DNA of 10,000 nt, taken from positions 16,131,485 through 16,141,484 of the forward strand of contig NC_135562.1 of assembly GCF_964340395.1 (NCBI RefSeq), read 5' to 3'. The stretch's first letter is position 1. The number at the start of each line of letters is the position of its first letter. The position numbers and the translations under genes are program-made. Positions 1-7,705 of the stretch are shown here, one piece after another. The DNA is from Glandiceps talaboti. Lineage: Eukaryota > Hemichordata > Enteropneusta > Spengelidae. Below the pieces are notes generated by a model. It ran no database searches and had not been told where the DNA came from. It saw nothing but the letters and a program-made list of their open reading frames with translations.

Positions 1-499
1 ATACAAATCACCCAAAAATTGGAGATTTGAAATACAGTTTCTTCGTAAATAATCTTGTGAGAAATTCCGGAGAATGATTATTGTTAGGCTACATTAAACT
101 TGCACTTGCTGCAACTGAGCCTTACCAGAGATATGGTCACGGAAAACGTATGTTACAGTAGTAAATGTTATCTGTAGATAGGTGTAGTGGCAAATTAAAT
201 CTTGAACGCAAGCTCTGTTTTGAATCTGTCACCATGTTAAACCTGTGCTAGTTGTAACTGAAGTATCATTTTTATGATCAGACTACAACAATAATATATA
301 TTCACGGAAGATTGTTAAAATACCAATAATTAGACATTGCACATGCATCTTGATCAGTGGTCAATATTATCCATAAATAATACAAAAACAGATTGAAATA
401 GTGATTGCCGTTGAGGGCGCTGAATTTTGGGTGCCGACCCAAAAATCAATTTGATTTGATGTATCATTTCTAGTACAGCTATACAAATATGTTTACCTA
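1..499. other. intergenic or intronic AT-rich DNA, no gene seen
   Basis: All frames are broken by stops and the short open frames have no protein-like composition. Two small items stand out. One is a perfect 8-bp stem with a 4-base loop (425-432 TTTTGGGT pairing with 437-444). The other is the word TGAGGGCGCT at 412-421, which recurs at 2152-2161 and resembles the 3' half of the CTCF motif. Confidence 0.6.
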
Positions 500-934
500 C
501 AGGTGATTCAATACCGTATACGTACACGGTGTACGATAGTAGAGATGTTTGGATACACGTTAGAATGCATACGCATACTGGCATATTATCGTGCAGGCGT
601 ACACGTAATGACGCGTACAAAGTTGTGTTTAGTTACGCGTTCAGAACGCAAATGTGAAGATGTCAGTATTTTTGCCGTTTTTTCCGCAACTACCCAACGA
701 AAAACCGAACAATTAGTTTACAGTTATTATGTTTCCGAACGTTGATATAAAAATATAACATTTAATAAAAGAAAAATGACGAAAACAACACGTATTTACG
801 GTTAAGTGTAGAACCCAATTTTGACGTAGCATCGTCTGACACAGAACGTGTGGGTTACATATTAGAATCACGTGACTATGACACTGCGCGTATCGAACAC
901 ACATACCCACTGAGTCTAAACCTTTCAGTTACCG
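500..934 (+). promoter_or_regulatory. CpG-rich segment, candidate promoter plus non-coding first exon
   Basis: Roughly 30 CpG dinucleotides can be counted by eye between about 510 and 960, clearly above what the local GC content predicts, whereas much of the rest of the window is CpG-poor. The patch contains a TATA-like TATAAAAA (746-753) and a palindromic E-box TCACGTGA (868-875). It ends at ACCG|GTAAGT, where GTAAGT (935-940) is an ideal 5' splice site. A transcript starting about 25-30 bp after the TATA-like box would give an exon of about 160 bases ending at 934. ATGs in that stretch run quickly into stops, so the exon would be non-coding. This is inference only: TATA-like words are common in AT-rich DNA, and no downstream exon of such a gene was recognised in the window. 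Confidence 0.25.
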
Positions 935-1029
935 GTAAGTTGTTATACCTACTTGACGCAAGTAAAGAGTTTCAAAAAAACATTCATGTTGCCGCTATAG
1001 TGTGTGTAGCTTTAAGGCAAAGATAAGTG

Positions 1030-1235
1030 TTCAAGGGCAAACAAATTACACCACAGATAGACTATCTGTTTAGCTATCTGGAGAATGACTGTGAAGAATG
1101 GTCATTGAATTAAATTATATAGCTGGTCAAATTGGTTCAATGGCAAACAAATTACACCATAGACTGTCTGTTTAGCTATCTGGGGAATGATTGTGAAGAA
1201 TGGTAATTGAATTGAGCTATATGGCTGGTCAAATT
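1030..1235. repeat. two-copy tandem duplication, about 105-bp unit
   Basis: Copy 1 (1030-1134) and copy 2 (1136-1235) share near-identical blocks: GGCAAACAAATTACACCA, CTGTTTAGCTATCTGG, TGTGAAGAATGGT and GGCTGGTCAAATTG (AGCTGGTCAAATTG in copy 1). Copy 2 lacks about five bases after the ACACCA block and carries scattered substitutions, so the duplication is not very recent. Neither copy is coding. It is a local segmental or minisatellite-type duplication. Confidence 0.85.
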
Positions 1236-1454
1236 GCAATAAAATCATATAGATTGCCATGCCTGTTAATTGACGACGATGATATGCACAGTTAGCTTAC
1301 CGTGTAGTATTTTTGGTAAACCCACCTTTCAACTTCAAAACTTTTAAACAATTAAAATTCATACATGGCAACATGCATGGTAACAAATAAATTATTCAAA
1401 GTGTCTGTGATATACAAGAAGTGTCTTTAATGAAAGCTTATACCTGATAAATAT
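1236..1454. other. AT-rich spacer, no gene seen
   Basis: Non-coding spacer between the tandem duplication and the G-rich element. No open frame, RNA gene or repeat of note is visible. Confidence 0.6.
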
Positions 1455-1873
1455 CCCCCCCGGAGGGGGGGGGGTACTCCCATAGTAAGGTTATATACGT
1501 ATGTACCGAGGTTTTGAACCCCCCCCCCCCTTTTAAATTCATGTAGACTTTTGAATCTTGATTTTTAAAGAATTATGTAGAGGTTTGACCCGTACCCACC
1601 TCTTTGAATGCACATACGACTTTTGACCCCATATTTTGAACAAGGTTGTTACCACAGGTTGTTTTCAGTCATCTGTATCGATGACTGAAGCATGTAACGT
1701 GAAAGTGTATCAAAAGTGTTCAAAACTCATGACTACAATGTAGACTTTTGACTCCTGTTTTTGGCTAAAAAGTAGACTTTTAACCCCTATTTTTTATTTA
1801 CTTTTTGTAGAGTTTGTGGTTGTAATTTTTGCCCACCAGGGTACATATGTACCCATTATCCCCCTCCCCACGG
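1455..1873. mobile_element. candidate non-autonomous inverted-repeat (MITE-like) element
   Basis: The left end is C7-GGA-G10 followed by TACTCCC and later ACGTATGTACC. The right end, read on the minus strand, is a G-rich run followed by ATAATGGGTACATATGTACC. The two ends therefore align as imperfect terminal inverted repeats of roughly 35-50 bp. The interior repeats a degenerate motif close to GTAGACTTTTGACCCC about every 35 bp (near 1542, 1577, 1613, 1739, 1771 and 1807), with an unrelated ~95-bp insert at 1641-1737. The flanks carry GATAAATAT (1446-1454) and GATGAATAT (1874-1882), an 8/9 match that could be an aged target-site duplication. There is no transposase frame. Assignment to a named family is not possible without a library search; a degraded satellite is the alternative. 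Confidence 0.45.
1665..1688. repeat. short inverted repeat inside the G-rich element
   Basis: TCAGTCATC (1665-1673) pairs perfectly with GATGACTGA (1680-1688) across a 6-base loop. It lies in the insert that breaks the ~35-bp internal repeat series, so it may mark a separate small insertion. Confidence 0.6.
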
Positions 1874-1876
1874 GAT

Positions 1877-2292
1877 GAATATGGAATTAGGCACACGGAT
1901 TTTTAGCTATAAATATGGCTGCCATATTTAACAGGTCATATTTGCAGATGTCACAAAATGAAGTGATTTGTACCTGGTTTAATAGAAACCGATCACTTAT
2001 CACAGATGCACACATACACAGGTGCAGAGCCTGCCTGCCGCATTGACAAACAGACGGATTCACTTTGCGGGGTACTATGCTAGTCATGTAAGCGAAAGTT
2101 AGCATGCTATCAATTTTTTTTGTTACACTCGCAGGGTAAAGAGATTCAGTATGAGGGCGCTAGTCTAAAGACTAAAACACAAAGAGGTGACAAATACACA
2201 GACTTAAATCATGGGGTTGTCGGGTCATTAACCTCCGGCGATAACAATATCTGTGTTTAGATGTAGTTGATATTTACAACTGTACTCCGTGC
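1877..2292. other. non-coding spacer, no gene seen
   Basis: A minus-strand frame of about 72 codons across 1887-2105 looks random and cysteine-rich without any pattern. The word TGAGGGCGCT recurs here at 2152-2161. Nothing else is recognisable. Confidence 0.55.
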
Positions 2293-2395
2293 ATTTCCGG
2301 GTATAGCAGCTAGATTCAACAGCCATTTTCACCATTCACTCAGGGCATATTGGTATAATTTCCGGGTATAGCCGCCAGATTCAACAGCCAATTTC
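2293..2395. repeat. 38-bp direct repeat, period 65
   Basis: ATTTCCGGGTATAGC begins both copies (2293-2330 and 2358-2395), and each continues into GATTCAACAGCCA. Only about four substitutions separate the 38-bp copies, and the spacer between them is unrelated, so this is a two-copy local duplication. Confidence 0.85.
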
Positions 2396-2500
2396 TGTAA
2401 ATCATTTGTTCTTCGACAGAGTACAGTGGTGTTAATTGAGAATTTCTTTCATTTTATAACATTTCATTATTTGACATTTAACACAACTGGAATTTTGAAT

Positions 2501-2528
2501 GCGTGTGCGTGTGTGTGCGTGTGTGTTT
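2501..2528. repeat. imperfect (GT)n/(GC)n microsatellite
   Basis: Alternating purine-pyrimidine GCGTGTGCGTGTGTGTGCG-type run, the leading edge of the large microsatellite block. Confidence 0.85.
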
Positions 2529-2595
2529 GCATATACGTACACACGTACTGTATGTACTTACATACACATAGATAAACGTACGTACGTACACGTAC

Positions 2596-2596
<1 letters not shown>

Positions 2597-2650
<54 letters not shown>
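2597..2650. repeat. (TA)27 microsatellite
   Basis: 54 bp of uninterrupted TA, preceded by a self-complementary CGTACGTACGTACACGTACG stretch. It is perfectly self-complementary and able to extrude as a cruciform. The apparent Tyr-Ile open frames here are an artefact of the repeat. Confidence 0.97.
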
Positions 2651-2656
<6 letters not shown>

Positions 2657-2674
2657 AACACACCCATATACAAG

Positions 2675-2768
2675 CATACATACATACATACATACATACA
2701 TACATACATACATACATACATACATACATACATACATACATACATACATACATACATACATACATACA
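2675..2768. repeat. (CATA)n tetranucleotide microsatellite, about 23 copies
   Basis: 94 bp of perfect CATA repeat. It is followed by CATGCATGCATCGATGC (2771-2787), which breaks it from the second CATA array. Confidence 0.97.
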
Positions 2769-2818
2769 GGCATGCATGCATCGATGCTTACATACGCACA
2801 CACGCACATACATACACA

Positions 2819-2872
2819 CATACATACATACATACATACATACATACATACATACATACATACATACATACA
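2819..2872. repeat. (CATA)n tetranucleotide microsatellite, second array
   Basis: About 13 perfect CATA units, the same motif and phase type as 2675-2768, separated from it by a CA-rich degenerate stretch. The two arrays probably derive from one longer array that decayed in the middle. Confidence 0.95.
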
Positions 2873-2895
2873 CACACATAATACACACATACATA

Positions 2896-2945
2896 CAGAC
2901 AGACAGACAGACAGACAGCCAGACAGACAGACAGACAGACAGACA
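2896..2945. repeat. (CAGA)n tetranucleotide microsatellite
   Basis: About 12 CAGA units with one A-to-C interruption near 2920. It follows directly on CATACATA, so CATA appears to have converted to CAGA by a single T-to-G change that then spread. Confidence 0.95.
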
Positions 2946-2946
2946 C

Positions 2947-3265
2947 ATGAATAGTAGTATACATTTTCACTGTATATCTGTATTCTGAGTATTGAAACAC
3001 ATCACATGAAAGTAAAACTAATAAAGATAAAAATTATTGACACGGGCTAATGATAATCAATTTGTGGTAATAAATGATATTCGATAACCGAATGTATTTA
3101 AAATATTATATTCATGAATGCTGTCAAACTTAAGAAATATTGCTTAATTATGAATATCTTAAATTTTCGTTGTAATTCATATGAGAGAGCTTTTCCCACA
3201 TATTTTCCTATGTAGTACATCGTAAAACAGATTGAACTGAAATCGATAAAAAATCTCGAAATTCC
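2947..3265. other. AT-rich spacer, no gene seen
   Basis: Very AT-rich DNA between two microsatellite blocks, with no open frame of note. Confidence 0.6.
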
Positions 3266-3299
3266 CGATTGATTATTTTAAATCGATTGATTATTTTAA
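3266..3299. repeat. 16-bp perfect direct repeat, period 18
   Basis: CGATTGATTATTTTAA occurs at 3266-3281 and 3284-3299, just upstream of the (TA)25 array. Confidence 0.85.
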
Positions 3300-3312
3300 C
3301 TAGAGACCTCTG

Positions 3313-3314
<2 letters not shown>

Positions 3315-3364
<50 letters not shown>
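3315..3364. repeat. (TA)25 microsatellite
   Basis: 50 bp of perfect TA repeat. Interrupted TA and GT runs follow up to 3432: TATTATATATATGTG at about 3371-3385, GT at 3384-3394 and 3401-3410, and (AT)n at 3411-3432. Confidence 0.97.
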
Positions 3365-3370
<6 letters not shown>

Positions 3371-3400
3371 TATATTATATATATGTGTGTGTGTTAATGC

Positions 3401-3432
<32 letters not shown>

Positions 3433-3448
3433 GTCTCTCTATATATAT

Positions 3449-3568
<120 letters not shown>

Positions 3569-3569
3569 G

Positions 3570-4886
3570 TTATACGATAATTAAGTAAAAAAGGTTTTTT
3601 AAACGTCGACATTTATGCAAAGTACACGTAATAGTGTATACTTCTGGGTACATTTTACCTGTACAAGTTTTTCGGACCGCAGATCATATTGATCCAATTC
3701 CAGATGGAGAGTTAAATAAATTGTAAAAAAAATTGATGCTAATTCTACACTGCTGATTCGGTAACAAAAATATCTATGTGCTTGTTTTTTACCACATCAA
3801 CCCCAACTTTGCATCTCATTGTTGGCTGGTCACATGTTGTCATGTTCTACCAAAATGTTAGGTTTGTTAATATTTATCTCCAGGTAAATTTACTCAAATT
3901 AACAAATTCGATTTAAATAATGAAATTTCTTACTTGTCTGTCATGTCAAAAATGTATTGACATCTTAAAGAAACATTAATTAGTTTGACTGTTGACTAAT
4001 AAGTTTGTAAATAAGCAAGCGAAATCAGAGTGTAGAAAACAGGAAAATATTATAACTTTTAGCAGATAATTTAGAAAGGGTGAAGTATGTTTATGCAGCA
4101 TTGTGTTATTTTGAATATGACTTATCAGAGGAGAGGTAACAGTTGCATTGAATAGTGGTTTTTTTTTTATCTTGTTTCCTGGTACACTGGCTAAATGTGG
4201 TAAGATTGGTAATAGGGAAAATCTCAAAGTGGAAGTCAAACTTCTCTACTCAATTCAAATGTAGGAGTTTTAAAAATGGTAAAAATCAAGTCACTCAAAA
4301 GGTTAACACACAGTACTTATAAAGGTATACTTGTTCACACATCATGCTTATCTGAAGGTGGCAGTCGATAAAATGATACATTTTAATTTGTTCGAGTGTT
4401 TTTTGTTCTGTAGGCGACATATCGCCGTCAGTTTATTGTAAACAACACGCCCACTATCGACATGAGTAAACAAAGTATATCGATATTGAAGTGGCACAGT
4501 CTGAGGCTATAGTTCCCTTGGTTACTATGATTACTATAGAAACACTCTTCATTTAAACCAAACTTTTAAATTTCATTTTTTGTTGCCAAATGACCAGAGG
4601 CAACCTTCTGTAAAAATTATAGTCATTTTCGGAATTTTAAGTCCACTGTACTAATCTGCCATGATATGATATATTCCGCACCGTGCAAAGATTTGGTTGG
4701 AGCCAATCAAATGCAGTCAAATGTTGAGCATTGTAAATGTTGCCAAAATGACCAAGACACTTGCCTTCCGAGACTGATTTACGAGACCCAGACACCTAAT
4801 GTTATGTCAATATTGATATTTTAACAGAAGTCTCCGGTTACAGTCTGGTAGTTTATCAATTGCAAGTACAAACAATTATCAAATAT
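3570..4886. other. intergenic or intronic DNA, no gene seen
   Basis: Some 1.3 kb of AT-rich sequence with stops in all frames. A minus-strand frame of 87 codons at 3976-4239 has no recognisable motif and an AT-driven composition. CpG is sparse in the first half. No RNA gene, repeat array or transposon end was found. Confidence 0.6.
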
Positions 4887-4915
4887 CACCACCACCACCA
4901 CCACAACAACAACAA
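4887..4915. repeat. short (CAC)n-(AAC)n trinucleotide repeat
   Basis: Six CAC-type units run straight into four AAC units. The same ACC-to-AAC order on the same strand is seen in the longer array at 8131-8262. Confidence 0.85.
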
Positions 4916-5404
4916 TCGCTCTTATCACCTGAAGTACAAACTACTATGTCTGTTTGATTTTAATCTACATAAGAACCTCTGTTTGAACTTCTAACCACAA
5001 GGTTCATGGCTGGACCTAGATCTTTGGATCAAGCAGGGACGGACTAGAAGTACATACATGATAGTGTGGCACCACCATGTCATATCTATATTACTGTAAC
5101 AAAATGAAGTATCTTAATACAGTCTACTTTTACTGGAGGTGTTTAAATGTAAGACCTAACAACATTTTTTTTGGTTCCGGTTAATTAATATCCACTAACT
5201 CATGTTTTGAATTATGAACATGAATTATCGCGTTCGTACTACCTTACTTAATAACTAATCTCTGAAAAACAAATATTTTGCAAAAATTTCTATCTGGTTA
5301 GGATAAAAGGCATGATATGATATATTCTGGTTACTATTTATAAATGCAGTTATACAAACAACGTTCTTATTTGTTTTTCTTGTTGATATCTCTGGCTTGG
5401 CATA
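4916..5404. other. non-coding spacer, no gene seen
   Basis: No gene recognised. A 17-bp word, CATGATATGATATATTC, at 5311-5327 repeats exactly the one at 4660-4676; its low complexity makes chance possible. Confidence 0.55.
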
Positions 5405-5520
5405 GTTCCGTCGATTTGGTTGTCGACGTGCTCCGTTTTCATCGTTCAAAACAATGTGCCCTTATTGTAGTTGTCAGGTGCGTAACAACCGTACCGCGAG
5501 TGTGTTTACGTACGTAGATC
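5405..5520. promoter_or_regulatory. compact CpG-rich patch
   Basis: About a dozen CpGs fall within some 110 bases (GTCGACGTG, CCGTACCGCGAG, TTTACGTACGTAG) in otherwise CpG-poor DNA. ACAAT and ATTGT words flank GTGCCCTT near 5450-5468, an inverted pair of SOX-like cores. A minus-strand open frame begins here at 5449 (basic N-terminus, 64 codons) but has no recognisable domain. This may be a regulatory element or an unrecognised short exon; low certainty. Confidence 0.2.
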
Positions 5521-5715
5521 AGCAATACCTCCAAGCTGTACTAAATTTATACATGGCCGCAGTTTAAAGTAGAATGCACCTCGAAGATATTTATATCAAC
5601 GTCTTGATCTAAATTAATCCTTTGTTCCAATTTTTCATAATTTATACTTGAGGATGTAAAATTATATCATTCCCAAACATTTCATTTAAATAAGCTGGAA
5701 ATACCCATGAGGAAA
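5521..5715. other. spacer, no gene seen
   Basis: AT-rich DNA without an open frame, between the CpG-rich patch and the foldback. Confidence 0.5.
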
Positions 5716-5844
5716 GGGTTTTGAAAACAACTCTTCTGACGATTCGTAGTGACAAGGCCCCTTAGGTCACTCGTATTTTTCTCAACTGAACGAAGAAAAA
5801 TATGAGTGAATAATTTCGAAGTGTCTCACCTCTTCAAAAAACCC
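5716..5844. repeat. hairpin within a candidate foldback element
   Basis: The core stem is TCACTCGTATTTTTCT (5767-5782) against AGAAAAATATGAGTGA (5794-5809): 15 of 16 positions are complementary and the other is a G-T type pair, with an 11-base loop. Further out, GGGTTTTGAA (5716-5725) is matched by TTCAAAAAACCC (5833-5844), so the structure may be a degenerate foldback repeat of about 130 bp. It lies about 260 bp past the stop codon of the CABIT gene. On the minus strand it could be part of the 3' UTR, but a dispersed MITE is equally likely. Confidence 0.55.
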
Positions 5845-6101
5845 ACTGACTGACTGCAAGATATCAACAATTCTCAAAAGTAACTATACAGAATTGTCAG
5901 CGTGCTTAAACTAACGTCCATATTCTGAAGCATGTAGAAACCGAAACTTTTGATTAATCAGCAACACGGGGTCTGCTACAACAGTCCGATGCATCCTGTT
6001 ACTGGAGTTGATTTCCTGTCAGTTCGTCACTCCTAACCTATTTATAGATGTCATCAAATAGAAATATAAAGTACAGAATCCATGTTAGTTGTAACTAGAA
6101 C
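5845..6101 (-). other. downstream flank / presumed 3' UTR of the CABIT gene
   Basis: No canonical AATAAA (TTTATT on the + strand) lies within about 1.5 kb downstream of the stop. A weak variant TATAAA is present on the minus strand at 6046-6041, about 55 bases past the stop. The 3' end of the transcript therefore cannot be placed with confidence. Confidence 0.3.
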
Positions 6102-7280
6102 TCAGACAAAATGCTCGCCTTTTCCTTTATGCTTTAACTTTACATATGGTTTTATATTCGTTCTTGGCTTTGGAATCGGTTTTTCCCGTTTGGGCATAAC
6201 AGACACTTCCATATTCTGAGTACTGTCGTCTTCCTTTTCTGTCGGAGGTTTGAAGCCCTCGGTAATTTCGTAGGTTATTGGTTGTTTGGGATTTTCTCTG
6301 ACCATTGGTCTGACAGACGCTTTAGGTACTTTCTTAGGCAGTGGGGGTGGCGGCGGCTCCTCCTTCGGAGCAATAGCAATGTCACTAACAGCTGCTAACA
6401 TACCCTCGTCATCTTCCAATTCATCATATCCATGAACGTGTGGCAATGTATTTTCCTGGGTTCTGCTCAGTACGTGAATGAACTTGTTGGTTGACTTTGG
6501 ACATAACCGAAACCTATCACACGTGCTATCCATTGCCTGTGGTTGCACTAATAGTGGATGTGGACCGTTCAGAAGTTCAAAGGTTTCTGTAGATCCCGCT
6601 TCCGGGTTCTCTTTCTTGAGACAAACTGCTGGCACGGAAACTTGGGAAAAAATCTCTAGCCTTCTGCCGGGTGCTATCAAAGTCTCGCTGTCACACAGGT
6701 ATACAGGGGAACCTCGACTGTGTACTTCAACCCTAGTTGGAAACTGAGTGATGCTTCCGATTGTGAAGATTTTCAAGTTAGCGTTAGTTTCATCCTCAAA
6801 ATGACACTCAGCGTTCATAGGCAGTTTCACCAACATTTCCTCCCCGGTTTTCGGGTCTCGGCAACGACACACAAGTATCTCTACTTCGCCTGTACCTAAC
6901 TCAGGAATAACAACAAAATCTGTTTTGTCTACAAGTATACGATCATCAAGATACACAGAGTCTAGCCCTCTGTGAGGTGACCGCCATGTTCTTGTCACCC
7001 TGACGAAGTCGTTCGGTCTGACTTGTCTAAGGTCATCAACCAACGGGTATAAGTTTGGCAAGGTTTCAAACTGACCGTCGTAGGAACTTGGAATGAATAG
7101 AAAATTATCACCACGTTCAGGCTTGGCAACGAAACCAGACAAGGCATATGCTCGATATAAGATGAGTCGATCTCCATATTTTACCTTTGCTGCATGGTTC
7201 CCTCTTCTATCAACAACCTTGACGAATGCAGGGAGATCTGGAAGCAATTTGTGCAGTTCGTGGACATCCGTAGCTTGCAT
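6102..7280 (-). CDS. CABIT-domain adaptor protein (THEMIS/GAREM-like), 392 aa
   Basis: The frame encodes a CABIT-type signalling adaptor. Residues about 8-186 fit a CABIT module. Its N-terminal half has LPDLPAFVKV (13-22) and FLFIPSSYDGQF (60-71); its C-terminal half has LVC at 136-138 (a second Cys at 140) followed by VKLPMNAECHF (151-161). This matches the published core (hydrophobic-x-Cys, spacer, hydrophobic-x-Leu-Pro-hydrophobic, three residues, Gly-x-Phe), except that Cys replaces Gly at 159. FPTRVEV (180-186) closes the module. Residues 187-280 look like the start of another beta-rich unit, without a full second core. The tail is acidic at 286-292, then proline-rich: PPPPPLPKK (309-317) gives a class II SH3 PxxPxK site, and KPIPKPR (367-373) fits PxxxPR. 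THEMIS proteins carry two CABIT modules and are longer, and GAREM ends in a SAM domain not seen here. The first ATG has A at -3. The frame stays open upstream to a stop at 7413-7415 without another Met, so a 5' exon spliced into this one is possible. GC content is higher than in the flanks. No introns are visible. The family supports a role in tyrosine-kinase/GRB2 signalling; that role is inferred. Confidence 0.85.
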   Translation of the reverse strand: MQATDVHELHKLLPDLPAFVKVVDRRGNHAAKVKYGDRLILYRAYALSGFVAKPERGDNFLFIPSSYDGQFETLPNLYPLVDDLRQVRPNDFVRVTRTWRSPHRGLDSVYLDDRILVDKTDFVVIPELGTGEVEILVCRCRDPKTGEEMLVKLPMNAECHFEDETNANLKIFTIGSITQFPTRVEVHSRGSPVYLCDSETLIAPGRRLEIFSQVSVPAVCLKKENPEAGSTETFELLNGPHPLLVQPQAMDSTCDRFRLCPKSTNKFIHVLSRTQENTLPHVHGYDELEDDEGMLAAVSDIAIAPKEEPPPPPLPKKVPKASVRPMVRENPKQPITYEITEGFKPPTEKEDDSTQNMEVSVMPKREKPIPKPRTNIKPYVKLKHKGKGEHFV

Positions 7281-7412
7281 ATTGTCGACGAGTACTTTGG
7301 CAGTTTCAAAATAAACGACGTGCCCTCTTGGTGGACTGTTCGTTCTGTGTGTCTGTGAACATGTACTCGGTGCATTTAAACGCCCACCTCTACTCCTGAT
7401 ATGGATTGAATG
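7281..7412 (-). other. in-frame open extension upstream of the CABIT start codon
   Basis: 44 codons with no stop and no ATG precede the chosen Met. The closest residues, VVYFETAKVLVDN, are plausible protein, but the more distal part (SPPRG, HTQ-type) looks like random UTR. AG dinucleotides that could act as acceptors on the minus strand occur, for example after TGTTCACAG, without a strong pyrimidine tract. This is either 5' UTR or the 5' part of a spliced coding exon. A TTTAAA at 7375-7380 is the only TATA-like word close by. Confidence 0.3.
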
Positions 7413-7415
7413 TCA

Positions 7416-7660
7416 CTGCATATGCTGATACAATCGAAATCCTTGACTGTCAATCTAACCGAGATACAGCACAACAGGAAATGCGCCGCATTTATTATCC
7501 GAACCCCCAGGCTATGAGTACGTTCTGTTGATGTCATAATATGCATAGGTGTTTCTGTGACCTATGAACTACCGCCTGACGACACCCTTATTGAGATATA
7601 CACCTTTCCAATCTGATTGGCCGACGTATGGTCCATTGTTATTTTGACAAACCAACTACA
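7416..7660. other. upstream flank of the CABIT gene, no other gene seen
   Basis: Presumed promoter-side DNA of the minus-strand gene. ATGCATA words occur near 7540-7550, but no firm regulatory site can be claimed. Confidence 0.4.
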
Positions 7661-7705
7661 GTGCAGTGTAGTGTAGTGTAGTGTAGTATAGTGTAGTGTA
7701 GTGTA
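7661..7705. repeat. (GTGTA)n pentanucleotide microsatellite, nine units
   Basis: Nine consecutive 5-bp units, seven of them exact GTGTA, with one GTGCA (first) and one GTATA variant. It lies 380 bp upstream of the CABIT start codon. Confidence 0.92.

Noticed and set aside
503-745. 80-codon + strand frame in the CpG-rich block
   Set aside because: Residue pattern is not protein-like, and it ends well before the candidate splice donor. The block is better explained as regulatory or UTR.
2467-3000. Several overlapping 70-156 codon frames on both strands rich in Met-Tyr-Val-Cys or Tyr-Ile-His-Thr
   Set aside because: They are translations of CATA, TA and CAGA microsatellites, open in many frames because the repeats contain no stop codons in those phases. 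No flanking coding signal.
4660-5327. 17-bp word CATGATATGATATATTC at 4660-4676 and 5311-5327
   Set aside because: Low-complexity AT word; no similarity extends past it, so coincidence is a fair explanation.
5255-5449. 64-codon minus-strand frame with a basic, polar N-terminus
   Set aside because: The first 30 residues look mildly protein-like, but no motif is recognisable, no convincing splice donor follows, and the C-terminal half is AT-driven. Kept only as part of the CpG-rich patch.
6478-7375. Other frames overlapping the CABIT coding region on both strands (for example 6478-6747 and 7093-7314 on the + strand, 7181-7375 on the minus strand)
   Set aside because: Shadow frames of the real gene; none has family motifs.
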